A stretch of 64,000 bases of DNA. It comes from Lysobacter solisilvae (GTDB lineage Bacteria; Pseudomonadota; Gammaproteobacteria; Xanthomonadales; Xanthomonadaceae). A program made the position numbers and the translations under genes. The stretch lies in assembly GCF_016613535.2 (NCBI RefSeq), contig NZ_CP071518.1:3720001-3784000 (forward strand). Reading direction: 5' to 3'. Shown here in pieces: positions 53,951 to 63,960 of this stretch (position 1 is its first letter; every line of letters starts with the position of its first letter). The notes beneath the pieces are model-generated. The model did no database searches. It was not told the origin of the DNA and was given only the letters and a program-made list of their open reading frames with translations.

Positions 53951-54343
53951 TCAGTCGTGGGCGTGGGCCGCCGGCGCGGCCGCTTCCCCCGCTTCCAGGG
54001 TGTCCAGGAAATCCACGGCCCGGCGCAGGTGCGGGATCACGATCGACCCGCCGACCACCAGCCCCACCGAAAAGGCCTCGAACATCTCGTCCCGGTTGAC
54101 GCCGGCTTCCTTGCACTGGGCGACGTGGTAACTGATGCAGTCGTCGCAGCGCAGGACCATCGAGGCCACCAGGCCCAGCAGCTCCTTGGTCTTCACGTCC
54201 AGGGCGCCGGCCTGGTAGGTCTGGGTATCGAGCGCGAAGAACCGGCGAACCACCTGGTTCGGCTCGGCCAGGATGCGTTCGTTCATGCGCTTGCGGAACT
54301 GGGTGAACTGCGCGACGCGGTCGTCGCCCGTACTGTCGGTCAT
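53951..54343 (-). CDS. Carboxymuconolactone decarboxylase/AhpD-like protein
   Basis: A 130-residue helical protein with the AhpD-type redox motif CDDCISYHV (Cys-x-x-Cys with His three residues later) and the flanking TKELLGLVASMVLR helix. Members reduce peroxiredoxin partners or have other thiol functions. It is in the same direction as the glutaredoxin 85 bp upstream, so the two may act together in thiol stress. The histidine-rich tail (AAHAHD) is unremarkable. Confidence 0.85.
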   Translation of the reverse strand: MTDSTGDDRVAQFTQFRKRMNERILAEPNQVVRRFFALDTQTYQAGALDVKTKELLGLVASMVLRCDDCISYHVAQCKEAGVNRDEMFEAFSVGLVVGGSIVIPHLRRAVDFLDTLEAGEAAAPAAHAHD

Positions 54344-54428
54344 GGGAATTCCTTGCGCGGCGCGGCGGGGGCGCGGCGCGGTGGCGTCGTAGGGGAAAAA
54401 ATCGAAGGCCGGGGCGGAACGGCCGCGC

Positions 54429-54698
54429 TCAGCCGGCGGCGAGCAGCGGCTCCAGGCCGCCGGCGCGATGCAGGGCGATCATGTCGTCGTAACCGCCCAC
54501 GTGTTTTTCGCCGATGAATATCTGCGGCACGCTGGTGCGGCGCGCGAGCGTCACCATCTTCTGGCGCTCGGCCGGGTCCAAGTCGACGCGGATTTCCGTC
54601 CAGCTCTGGCCCTTGCTCTTGAGGAAGTTCTTGGCAGCCACGCAGTACGGGCAGATCGCCGTGGTGTAGATGAGGATGTTCGAAGCGGCGGTACTCAA
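54429..54698 (-). CDS. grxC: Glutaredoxin 3
   Basis: An 89-residue dithiol glutaredoxin with the active site CPYC in IYTTAICPYCVAAKNFL, the cis-Pro segment TSVPQIFIG and GGYDD. It reduces disulfides with glutathione. The start is a TTG at 54698 with GGAGT at good distance; no ATG gives the family N-terminus, since the next one upstream adds 20 unrelated residues. Confidence 0.92.
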   Translation of the reverse strand: MSTAASNILIYTTAICPYCVAAKNFLKSKGQSWTEIRVDLDPAERQKMVTLARRTSVPQIFIGEKHVGGYDDMIALHRAGGLEPLLAAG

Positions 54699-54892
54699 GG
54701 GAGACTCCGAAACTCGGCAGGGAAACTGGTGTCGAATATGGGTCGTGACCCCGGGCAAATCCAGCCCGGGGCCGGAACGCAGCGCCCCATTGCCGCAGGC
54801 AGACGCCAGGCGCCTGAACGGGTTAACCCCCGATTCACACGCCCGGGCCCGGCCCCCGCCATCCTGCCCCCGCCCCGTCAGAGGATTTCCGC

Positions 54893-56470
54893 TTGCCCCG
54901 TCTGCTCCCGCTCGCCGCTGCCCTCACCCTCGCCCTGGCCAGCGTGTGCGCGACGGCGCAGGAATCGCGCCTGCCCGACATCGGCTCCTCCGCGCGCGAG
55001 CTGCTGTCGCCGACCCAGGAACGCGAATACGGCTCGATGATGCTGGCGCAGCTGCGCCACTACGAATACACGCTGGAAGACCCGCTGGTGGCCAGCTGGC
55101 TGGACACGCTGGGCACCCGCCTGGCCGCCAACAGCGACAAGCCGCGCCAGGCTTTCACGTTCTTCATGATGCGCGACCGCCAGATCAACGCCTTCGCCAC
55201 GGTCGGCGGCTACGTGGGCATGAACAGTGGCCTGGTGCTGGCGGCCGAACGCGAGGATGAAGTGGCCGCGGTGCTCTCGCACGAAATCGCGCACGTCACC
55301 CAGCAGCACGTCCTGCGCGCGGTCGAACGCGCCCAGAAGGACCAGATCCCGATCCTGCTGGCGATGCTCGCTGCAGTGGCCGCCTCGCAGGCGGGCGGCC
55401 GCTCCTCCGACGACGCCGCCCAGGCCATCTACACCTCGGCGATGGCGCTGGCCCAGCAGCGGCAGATCGACTACACCCGCTCCAACGAAGCCGAGGCCGA
55501 CCGGCTGGGCATCCAGACGCTGTCGCGCAGTCGCTACGACACCGTCGCGATGGCCTCGTTCTTCGAGAAGCTCAACGCCCGCTCCCGCGCCAACCGCGCC
55601 GGCCTGTACGGCGAGACGCCCGATTACCTGATGACCCATCCGGTCACCACCACGCGCATCAGCGAGGCCAAGGCCCGCGCCGAGCAGATGTCCCACGCCC
55701 CGGCCACCTTCAGCGGGGAAACCGGCGGCAGCGACAATCCGCTGCTGCCCACCGGGCTGAAGATCGGCAACGCGCTGGCCTCCGGCGACACCGGGCAGTT
55801 CGACTACGCCCGCGAACGCCTGCGGGTGCTCAGCGCCGACAGCCCGGCCGCCGCGATCCGCGAATACGACCAGCTCGCCCGCACCCACGCGCTCGACGAC
55901 GCCCAGCGCTATGGCCTGGCCGTGGCACGCATCCGCGCCAACCAGGGCGCCGCGGCGATGGCGGGCCTGGCCGAGCTGCTCGAGCGCCATCCCGGCGAGC
56001 TGTGGCTGTCATTGGCGATGGGCGAGGCCGAAGCGCGCGCCGGCAAGGCCGCGCAGGCCGATGCGCGGTTCGAGGCCGTGCTGGCCTCGATGCCGCAGAA
56101 CCGGCCGGCCGTGCTCACCTACGCCCGCGTGCTCAGCGAGCGCGACACCGCCAAGGCCGGCAAACGCGCACAGGCCGTGCTGCGCCCGTTGCTGGGCCAG
56201 TCGAGCGAGGACCCGGAATTCCAGCAGGCCTTCGGCCGCGCCAGCGAGATCGCCGGCGACCCGGTGCGCGCCGGCGAGGCCTACGCCGAGGCCGCCTACC
56301 TCAAGGGCCGGCCCGAACAGGCGCTGGTGCAGTTGAACACGCTGCTCAAGCGGGACGACCTGGACTACTACGCGCGCTCGCGCATCGACGCGCGCATCGC
56401 CGCCATTACCCCGACCGTGCTCGAACTCAAGCGGCAGGGCGTGCGCGACGAGGATCTCCAGCGCCACTGA
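54893..56470 (+). CDS. M48 family periplasmic metalloprotease with TPRs (BepA-like)
   Basis: A 525-residue exported protein. A signal peptide is followed by an M48 zinc-protease domain with HEIAH (His 130, Glu 131, His 134) and the third ligand Glu in SNEAEADRLG. The C-terminal half is a helical TPR-like solenoid. BepA/YfgC in E. coli assists or degrades the LptD and BAM outer-membrane assembly factors. The start is a TTG at 54893 with GAGG upstream; the first ATG would remove the signal peptide. Confidence 0.9.
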   Translation: MPRLLPLAAALTLALASVCATAQESRLPDIGSSARELLSPTQEREYGSMMLAQLRHYEYTLEDPLVASWLDTLGTRLAANSDKPRQAFTFFMMRDRQINAFATVGGYVGMNSGLVLAAEREDEVAAVLSHEIAHVTQQHVLRAVERAQKDQIPILLAMLAAVAASQAGGRSSDDAAQAIYTSAMALAQQRQIDYTRSNEAEADRLGIQTLSRSRYDTVAMASFFEKLNARSRANRAGLYGETPDYLMTHPVTTTRISEAKARAEQMSHAPATFSGETGGSDNPLLPTGLKIGNALASGDTGQFDYARERLRVLSADSPAAAIREYDQLARTHALDDAQRYGLAVARIRANQGAAAMAGLAELLERHPGELWLSLAMGEAEARAGKAAQADARFEAVLASMPQNRPAVLTYARVLSERDTAKAGKRAQAVLRPLLGQSSEDPEFQQAFGRASEIAGDPVRAGEAYAEAAYLKGRPEQALVQLNTLLKRDDLDYYARSRIDARIAAITPTVLELKRQGVRDEDLQRH

Positions 56471-56480
56471 CGGGCGGCGC

Positions 56481-56508
56481 ATGTCACGGCCCGGTCACAA
56501 AACGGTAG
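56481..56508 (+). promoter_or_regulatory. Candidate Pho box upstream of phoB
   Basis: Three 7-bp elements, ATGTCAC, CGGTCAC and CGGTAGT, follow each other every 11 bp (56481, 56492, 56503) with 4-bp spacers GGCC and AAAA. This is the direct-repeat geometry of PhoB binding sites (7 bp plus 4 bp). It ends 55 bp before the phoB start and suggests autoregulation. The third element is degenerate. Confidence 0.6.
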
Positions 56509-56563
56509 TGTACTGGCCGGGTCCAGGCGTCATGCCTGCCCCACTGTCGACCCAGAGCGACCC

Positions 56564-57271
56564 GTGCAGAAACGTATCCTCATCGTCGAAGACGAACCGG
56601 CCATCCGCGACATGGTGGCCTACGCCCTGCGCAAGGGGGAGTACGAACCGGTCCATGCCGGCGACGCGCGCGAGGCCCAGGCGGCCATCGCCGACCGCCT
56701 GCCGGACCTGATCCTGCTGGACTGGATGCTGCCGGGCACCAGCGGCCTGGAACTGGCGCGCCGCTGGCGCCGGGAACAGCTGACGCGCGAGATCCCGATC
56801 ATCATGCTCACCGCGCGCGGCGAGGAGAACGATCGCGTGGGCGGCCTGGAAGCCGGCGTCGACGACTACGTCGTCAAGCCCTTCTCCGCCCGCGAACTGC
56901 TGGCACGCATCCGCGCCGTGCTGCGGCGCTCGCGCGAAGACGATGAGGACGGCAGTGTCGGCGTGGGCCCGCTGCGGATCGACGGCGCGGCGCACCGCGT
57001 TTTCGCCCATGGCGACGGCAGCGAACAGCCGGTGCAGATCGGGCCTACCGAGTACCGGCTGCTGCACTTCTTCATGACCCACCCCGAACGCGTCTACTCA
57101 CGCACCCAGCTGCTCGACCACGTCTGGGGCGGCAGCGTGTACGTGGAGGAGCGCACGGTGGACGTCCACATCCGCCGCCTGCGCAAGACCCTGGAACCGC
57201 ACCAGCTCGAAGGCATGGTGCAGACCGTGCGCGGCGCCGGCTACCGGTTCTCCGCGGCCGTCGAGGCCTAG
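56564..57271 (+). CDS. phoB: Phosphate regulon response regulator PhoB
   Basis: A 235-residue OmpR/PhoB-type regulator. The receiver domain has acidic pocket Glu 9-Asp 10, phospho-acceptor Asp 53 (LILLDWMLPG), Thr in IIMLTARGE and Lys in DDYVVKPFS. The C-terminal winged helix has GPTEYRLLHFFM and VDVHIRRLRKTLE. It starts with GTG at 56564. It pairs with phoR directly downstream. Their control of the ppk-ppx genes beyond is inferred from the arrangement. Confidence 0.94.
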   Translation: MQKRILIVEDEPAIRDMVAYALRKGEYEPVHAGDAREAQAAIADRLPDLILLDWMLPGTSGLELARRWRREQLTREIPIIMLTARGEENDRVGGLEAGVDDYVVKPFSARELLARIRAVLRRSREDDEDGSVGVGPLRIDGAAHRVFAHGDGSEQPVQIGPTEYRLLHFFMTHPERVYSRTQLLDHVWGGSVYVEERTVDVHIRRLRKTLEPHQLEGMVQTVRGAGYRFSAAVEA

Positions 57272-57368
57272 CGGCTTGGGTCGGGCCGCCGCGGGCGCCG
57301 GCGTGACCACCGTCCCGGCCTCGTGTGCCGCCGACCCCGCGTTGCCTGCCACGCACTAGACTCGGACC

Positions 57369-58713
57369 ATGCCTCCCCGCGCCCGTTCCGCCTGGTTCCG
57401 CACCTTGGGTCAGCTCGCCCTGATCCTGGCCGGCGCCGCCGTGCTCGGGCTGCTGGTCGGCTACCCCTGGCCGGTCCTGACCTTCGCCGCCCTGGGCGTG
57501 GTGGCCTGGCACTACTGGCGACTGCGCAAGCTGCTGCTGCGCCTCACCGCCCGCCAGCGCCACACCCCGCCCGTCGGCGATGGCACCTGGAACGAACTCG
57601 ACCGGCTGCTCCACCGCAGCCAGCAGGAAATGCGCAGCCGCAAGCGCCGCCTGATCGAGATGCTGCGCGCCTACCGCGCGGCGACCGCGGCACTGCCCGA
57701 TGCGATCGTGGTGGTGGAACGCAACACCCAGCGCATCCAGTGGTTCAACGCGGCCGCGACCGGCCTGCTGTCGCTGCGGCATCCGGCCGACATCGGCGCC
57801 CCGCTCGCGCAACGGCTGCAGCCGATGCAGCTGTCCCACTGGATGGCCACCGGCCGCAATGCCGAGCCGCTGGAACTGGTCTCGCCGTGGAATCCGGCGG
57901 TCACGCTGAGCCTGCGGCTGATTCCCTATTCCGAACACCTGTGGCTGCTGGTCGCCCGCGACGTAACCCGGCTGCTGCAACTGGAACAGATGCGCCGCGA
58001 CTTCGTCGCCAACGTCTCCCACGAACTGCGCACGCCGCTCACCGTCGTGCATGGCTACCTGGACATGCTCGATCCCGGCGAGCATCCCGAATGGGCGCCG
58101 ATGCTGTCGGAGATGCAGCGGCAGTCCCAGCGGATGACCCAGCTGGTGGAAGACCTGCTCACGCTGTCGCGCCTGGAATCGGCCGACCAGCTCTCCGGCG
58201 AGGAGACGGTGGGCATGGCCTCGATGCTCAACACGCTGCGGCGCGAGGCCATGGCGCTGAGCCAGAACCGGCACGAGATCACCGTCGAGGACCAGGCCGG
58301 CGTCGACCTGTGGGGCTCCAACAAGGAACTGCACAGCGCGTTCTCGAACCTGGTCGGGAATGCCGTGCGCTATACGCCGGCCGGTGGCCGGGTATCCGTC
58401 GTGTTCCGCTTCGATCCGGCAGACCGGGCCGATGGCCGCCAGGGCGTGGTCCTGGAAGTGACCGACTCCGGCTACGGCATTCCCGCCCAGCACCTGCCCC
58501 GCATCACCGAGCGCTTCTACCGCGTGTCAACGAGCCGCTCGCGCGAGAGCGGCGGCACGGGCCTGGGCCTTTCCATCGTCAAGCACGTCCTCCACCTTCA
58601 CCAGGCACGCCTGGAGATCGCGAGCGAAGTCGGCAGGGGGGAGCACGTTCTCGTGCCACTTCGGCGCCGACCGCGTCCGCGCCCGCGAGCCATTGGACAT
58701 CGCACTGCCATGA
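57369..58713 (+). pseudogene. phoR: Phosphate sensor kinase PhoR, frame broken in a G6 run near the C-terminus
   Basis: A histidine kinase with two N-terminal membrane segments, a PAS-like domain (LPDAIVVVERNTQRIQWFN), HisKA with the phospho-His (VANVSHELRTPLTVVHGY) and HATPase motifs (GNAVRYTPAGGRV, SGGTGLGLSIVKHVL). Near residue 424 the GGGGGG at 58636-58641 shifts the frame. With one G fewer the protein ends STFSCHFGAD...LDIALP with TGA at 58711-58713, the normal end, and overlaps the ppk ATG as ATGA. As written it would run on into ppk. Corrected length is 447 residues. Confidence 0.9.
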
Positions 58714-60852
58714 AGCCAGTCCGCCACGCCCCCGCCGCCGCCATCACCTCCGCCAGCACCGCAGCCAACGCCGGCGCCTTCGACGCACCGGCCGACGTCG
58801 ACCAGCTGCGCGATCCCGCGCTGTACTTCAACCGCGAACTGTCGCAGCTGGACTTCAACTTCCGCGTGCTCGCCCAGGCGCGGGATCCCTCGATGCCCCT
58901 GCTGGAGCGGCTGCGCTACCTGTGCATCTCCTGCACCAACCTCGACGAGTTCTTCGAGATCCGCGCCGGCTCGTTGCGCCACGCGCACGACCTGGGCCTG
59001 GCCCCGGGCCCGGACGGGCTGGCGCCGGCCGCCGTGCTGGCGCGCATCCACGACCGGGCGGCGGACCTGGTGGCCGCGCAGTACGAATGCTGGAACGACG
59101 TGCTGCGCCCGGCCATGTTCGATGCCGGCGTGCGCGTGCTGGGACGCGATGCCTGGACCCCCGCGCAGGCCGAATGGCTGCGCGGCTACTTCCGCGACGA
59201 GATCATGCCCGTGCTCTCGCCGCTGGGCCCTGGACCCCGCCCATCCCTTCCCGAAGATCCTCAACAAGTCGCTCAACATCGTCGTCGTGCTCAAGGGCCG
59301 CGACGCGTTCGGCCGCGCGGGCAACCTGGCGATCGTGCGCGCGCCGCGCTCGCTGCCGCGCATCATACAGCTGCCCGAGGACGTCTCCGGCGGCCCGACG
59401 GATTTCGTGTTCCTGTCGGCGGTGCTGTCCAGCTTCGTCGATGAGCTGTTCCCCGGCATGCAGGTGCAGGGGGCCTACCAGTTCCGCGTCACCCGCAACT
59501 CCGAGCTGCTGGTCGACGAGGAGGAAGTCGACAACATCGCCCTGGCGCTGCGCGACGAACTGGCCGGGCGCGGCTACCTGCGCGCGGTGCGGCTGGAGAT
59601 CGCCGAGCAGTGCCCCAAGCCGATCGTGCGCACCTTGCTGGAAAACTTCGAACTGCCCGAGAACGCGGTGTACCGCATCAACGGGCCGGTCAACCTCAAC
59701 CGCGTGATCCAGGTGTACGACCTGGTCCAGCGGCACGACCTGAAATTCCCCCCGTTCCAGCCCCGCGCCCTGACCGGCCTGGACTCGATGTTCGACAAGG
59801 TCAGCGAGCGCGACGTGCTGCTGCACCATCCCTTCGACTCGTTCGCCCCCGTGCTGGAACTGATCAGGCAGGCGGCCGAGGACCCCAACGTCCTGGCGAT
59901 GAAGCAGACGCTCTACCGTACCGGGAAGGAGTCGCAGATCGTCGACCACCTGGTGCAGGCGGCGCGCAACGGCAAGGACGTCACCGTGGTGGTGGAGCTG
60001 CGCGCCCGCTTCGACGAGGAAGCCAACCTGGGCCTGGCCGACCGCCTGCAGGACGCCGGCGTGCAGGTGGTCTATGGCGTCGTGGGCTACAAGACGCACG
60101 CCAAGATGCTGCTGATCGTGCGCCGCGAAGGAAAGAAGCTGCGCCGCTACGTGCACATGGGCACGGGCAACTACCACAGCGGCACCGCCCGCGGGTACAC
60201 CGACCTGGGCCTGATCACGGCCGATCCGGACATCGGCAGCGACGTGCACCAGATCTTCCAGCAGATCTCCGGCCTGGCGCCGGCGATCAAGCTCAAGCGC
60301 CTGCTGCAGTCGCCCTTCACCCTGCACGCCGGGGTGCTCAAGCGCATCGACCGCGAGACGAAACACGCGCGGGCCGGCAGGCCGGCGCGCATCGTCGCCA
60401 AGATGAACGCCTTGAACGAACCGCAGGTCGTGCGGGCGCTGTACCAGGCCTCGCAGGCCGGCGTGCAGATCGACCTGATCGTGCGCGGCGCCTGCACCCT
60501 GCGGCCCGGCGTTCCGGGCGTCTCCGACAACATCCGCGTGCGTTCGATCGTGGGGCGCTTCCTGGAACACCACCGCGTCTACTGGTTCGCCAACGACGGC
60601 GCCCCCGACATGTTCTGTTCCAGCGCGGACTGGCTCGAACGCAACCTGCTGCGCCGCGTGGAGACCGCCTTCCCGCTGATCGATCCCGAACTGGGCCAGC
60701 GCGTGTTCGACGAAGCGCTGGAGAACTACCTGGCCGACAACGTCAGCGCCTGGCAGTTGCGCACGGACGGCGGCTACGACCGCATCGTCCCGCAGGAGGG
60801 CCAGGCGCCGCACTCGGCGCAGGCCACGCTGCTGGCGAAGCTGTGCACCTGA
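58710..60852 (+). pseudogene. ppk: Polyphosphate kinase 1, frame broken by a +1 at 59228-59230
   Basis: PPK1 makes polyphosphate from ATP. The N-terminal domain (YFNRELSQLDFNFRVLAQA, then CISCTNLDEFFEIR) is in one frame to LSPLG. An extra C in GGGCCCTGG shifts it, and HPFPKILNKSLNIVVVLKG onwards is one frame over. The catalytic phospho-His is in YKTHAKMLLIV, and the second conserved His lies in FLEHHRVYWFAND. Corrected, it is 713 residues, a normal length. It is translationally coupled to phoR. Confidence 0.92.
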
Positions 60853-60949
60853 CCGGGCAGCAGAACAGCGCCCGCGCCTGAAACCCGTTCCGACCAGCCC
60901 ATCGCGCGCCCACCTCGCCCCGGCTCCCCCCGCATGGGATCATCTGTCC

Positions 60950-62483
60950 ATGAATGATCTCTATCCGAGCACCCGGCTTCCGCTGGAAGACGGGGACCTG
61001 CTCGCGGCCATCGACCTGGGGTCCAACAGCTTCCACATGGTGGTCGCGCGCTCGCTGCTGGGGCAGTTGCGCATCGTCGACCGCCTGCGCGAAACGGTCC
61101 GCCTGGCCGAGGGCCTGGACGGACGTGGCGGCCTGGATCCGGCCGTGCGGCAGCGCGCGCTGGAATGCCTGGCGCGCTTCGGGCAGCGGGTCCAGGACAT
61201 CCCGCCGCAGCGGGTGCGCACGATCGCGACCAACACCGTGCGCCGGCTGGCGCAGCCGCAGGACTTCCTGGTCCCCGCGGAAAACGCGCTCGGGCATGCG
61301 ATCGAAGTCGTGTCCGGCCGCGAAGAGGCGCGCCTGATCTACCTGGGCGTCGCGCACGCGCAGCCCTCGCGCCCCGGCGAGCTGCGGCTGGTGATCGACA
61401 TCGGCGGCGGTTCCACCGAGTGCATCATCGGCACCGGCTTCGAGGCGATCGAACGTGAAAGCCTGCAGCTGGGCTGCATCGCCACCACGCGGCGCTTCTT
61501 CGGCAACGGCAAGCTGTCGCGCAAGCGCTGGCGCGAGGCGCTGACCGAAGTGTCGGCCGAGTTCCAGCAGTTCACCGGCACCTATCGCGCGCTGGGCTGG
61601 CATGAGGTGATCGGTTCGTCGGGCACCAACAAGGCCATCGGCGAGATCTGCGCGGCGATGAAACTCACCAAGGGCGCGGTCACCGCCGAGGCGCTGCCGC
61701 AGGTCCGCGACAGGCTGCTGCAGGCCGACCGGATCGAGGACATCGACCTGCCGGGATTGTCCGCCGAGCGCCGCCCCGTCATCGCCGGCGGCATCCTCGT
61801 GCTCGAGGCCGCGTTCAACGCCCTGGGCCTGCAGCGCATGCAGGTCAGCAAGGCGGCGATGCGCGAGGGCGTGCTGTACGACATGCTCGGGCGCGGCACC
61901 GCCGACGACCCGCGCGACGCCTCGGTGGATGCGCTCATGCAGCGCTATGCGATCGACAAGAAGCAGGCCGCGCGCGTGGAAACGAGCCTGCTGCGGCTGT
62001 TCGACCAGGTCGCCACCGCCTGGCAGCTCGACGCCGACGACCGCCTCATGCTGACCCGCGCGGCGCGGCTGCACGAACTGGGCCTGGTCATCGCGCACAG
62101 CCAGTACCACGTGCACGGCTCCTACGTCATCGAGCACTCCGACATCGCCGGCTTCTCGCGCCAGCAGCAGCAGTTCCTGGCCGCGCTGGTGCGCACCCAC
62201 CGCCGTGGCATTCCCAAGTCGGCGTTCGACGCCCTGCCCGACCGCCTGCTGGCCCCCGCGCGCCGCAGCGCGGCCGGCCCTGCTGCGACTGGCGGTGCTG
62301 CTGCACCGCTCGCACGAGAACGGCGAGATCCCGCGCCTGGAACTGCGCGCCAACGGCCCCAAGCTGGCGCTGACCGTGTCACGCCGCTGGCTGGACGAGC
62401 GGCCGCTGGTGAAGGCCGACCTGTCGGGCGAACCGGACGACATGGCCGGCCTGGGAATCGAACTGCAGATCGTCGCGGCCTGA
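60950..62483 (+). pseudogene. ppx: Exopolyphosphatase (Ppx/GppA), frame broken near 62274-62280
   Basis: A Ppx/GppA phosphatase of the actin-like ASKHA fold that degrades polyphosphate (or pppGpp), the counterpart of the ppk product. It has AAIDLGSNSFHMVVAR, the EVVSGREEARLIYLG-type segment, DIGGGSTECIIG and a C-terminal HD-like part. At CGGCCGGCCC one extra G shifts the frame. Removing it restores RLAVLLHRSHENGEIPRLEL and a normal stop at 62483, 510 residues. Its neighbour ppk makes Ppx more likely than GppA. Confidence 0.9.
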
Positions 62484-62514
62484 GGCCGCGACGTCATTCC
62501 CCCGGCGCCCCGTT

Positions 62515-63579
62515 TCAGGGCGCTTCGACGGTGTAACCCTTCGCCTGCAGGGTCTCGAGGTAGTTGCCGGGCTTGAGCAGCTCGCGCATGGGCAGCGTCG
62601 CGAGCGTCACCTGGTTGCCGGCCAGCGCCTTCTCCGCGGCCTCCAGCCACACCGAACGCATGGCACCCTCCAGGTCGGCCGGGCCGTACTTGCGCAGCGC
62701 CTGCGCTCCGGTCAGTGCATCCATGCAGGCTTCGTACTGGTCGCCCTGCGGGACCAGGCGCAACGCTTCGACATCGCCCACCGACCAGGCATTGGCGCGA
62801 TCGGCCATGCGGTCCAGGTCCGCCTCCAGGTTGTCCAGGGTCTTGCTGAAGCACGCGCGGTCGCCGAGCTGCTCATCGCGGAAACTCTTCAACGCGCGCT
62901 TGGGATCGGGGACCTTGATCGTCAGCCGCGGCGCGGTGACCTTGATCTTGCGGCGCTTGACCGCTTCGTTGAGCACCGGATCGATGACGCTGCTGGTCGA
63001 CATGCCGCGGTCCTCGATCGCTTCCTGGTACAGCTCGGCCGCGGCGAAGACAGGCCGGTACTTCTCCACGCCGGAATCGCGGCCGATGTAGCGCTGCTTG
63101 AGCACCAGCCAGCGCGCGTAATCGGCCGGACTCACCACGTCCTTGAGCAGGCGGTCGTCCGGATTCTTGCGCGCGCCGAGCACGTTCGGAAGCATGGCCA
63201 GTTTCCCGAAGAAGCCGACGTCGGCATCCACGCGGACGCCATAACCCGTCATCACTTCGTCCGCCTCTTCCAGCACCCTGACCACGTCGCGCGAGGTCCA
63301 TTCCATGTCGCGGGGCAAGGGCGAGAGCGTCCCGAGCACATACATCGTGTGCTCGCCCTTGCTCACCTTCCACATGCCTCGGCCGGGCAGCGCACCGGAG
63401 ACGATCACCGGCTCGGCATCCCGGATCGGCACCGACGAGCTGACCGGCGCCGCCACGGCGGAAGTGTCCTGGGCCTGCACGCCGACACAGGGCGCGACCA
63501 GCGCCAGGGCGAGCACCGCGACTGCCGGCCGGACTCTGACGGCGGGAAGCTGGCCGGTCACGCGGGAATTCGATTGCAT
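62515..63579 (-). CDS. TraB/GumN family exported protein
   Basis: A 354-residue protein with a signal peptide (residues about 1-35) and the TraB/GumN (PrgY-like) core. It opens with GMWKVSKGEHTMYVLGTLSPLPRDMEW, including the conserved GT motif, and later shows LLKPGNYLETLQAKGY at the end. Members include GumN of the xanthan cluster and pheromone-shutdown proteins, and are thought to be metal-dependent proteases of the Tiki type. The ATG at 63579 has AGGAG upstream; a GTG three codons earlier is possible. It is convergent with ppx. Confidence 0.85.
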   Translation of the reverse strand: MQSNSRVTGQLPAVRVRPAVAVLALALVAPCVGVQAQDTSAVAAPVSSSVPIRDAEPVIVSGALPGRGMWKVSKGEHTMYVLGTLSPLPRDMEWTSRDVVRVLEEADEVMTGYGVRVDADVGFFGKLAMLPNVLGARKNPDDRLLKDVVSPADYARWLVLKQRYIGRDSGVEKYRPVFAAAELYQEAIEDRGMSTSSVIDPVLNEAVKRRKIKVTAPRLTIKVPDPKRALKSFRDEQLGDRACFSKTLDNLEADLDRMADRANAWSVGDVEALRLVPQGDQYEACMDALTGAQALRKYGPADLEGAMRSVWLEAAEKALAGNQVTLATLPMRELLKPGNYLETLQAKGYTVEAP

Positions 63580-63815
63580 CCTTTGCACTCCTGTTCTGTC
63601 GCCGGGGCCGGCGAGTGTCGTTCAGACCGTAGCCGCCCTGTGGAGTTCACCGGCCTCACGGCGCGGTGCGCCTGCCCGCGCACGATCCCATCCCGCATCG
63701 CCGGGCCCGGATTGCAGCACAGCGGCAGCCGCAGCGCGGTCCAGCATTGCTGGCGCATCGCGCAGTGCTCGCTTGCCCACGCGCTGGCTGCACGGCAGCA
63801 CAGATGCATGGCAAC

Positions 63816-63849
63816 AAAAAAACGGCCCACGAGGGTCGCTCGCAGGCCG
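63816..63849 (-). terminator. Intrinsic terminator after tRNA-Pro (GGG)
   Basis: On the minus strand the stem CGGCC...GGCCG, with an inner CGAG/CTCG stem, is followed by seven T. It lies 36 bp past the tRNA 3' end. The remaining gap to the TraB/GumN gene (63580-63815) shows no gene. Confidence 0.85.
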
Positions 63850-63884
63850 CTGATTCAAAACTTGATTGATCACAACTTGAATTT

Positions 63885-63960
63885 GGTCGGGGTAGCCGGA
63901 TTTGAACCGACGACCCTCTGCCCCCCAGGCAGATGCGCTACCAGGCTGCGCTATACCCCG
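63885..63960 (-). tRNA. tRNA-Pro (GGG)
   Basis: A cloverleaf with encoded CCA. The acceptor CGGGGTA pairs with TACCCCG and the anticodon loop CTGGGGG gives GGG. A T-loop GGTTCAAATCC is present. It is the second proline isoacceptor in the window. Confidence 0.96.

Noticed and set aside
57369..59444. A fused PhoR-polyphosphate kinase protein
   Set aside because: The fusion arises only because a G-run insertion removes the phoR stop. The corrected frame gives the normal PhoR end overlapping the ppk ATG, and ppk itself is broken further on.
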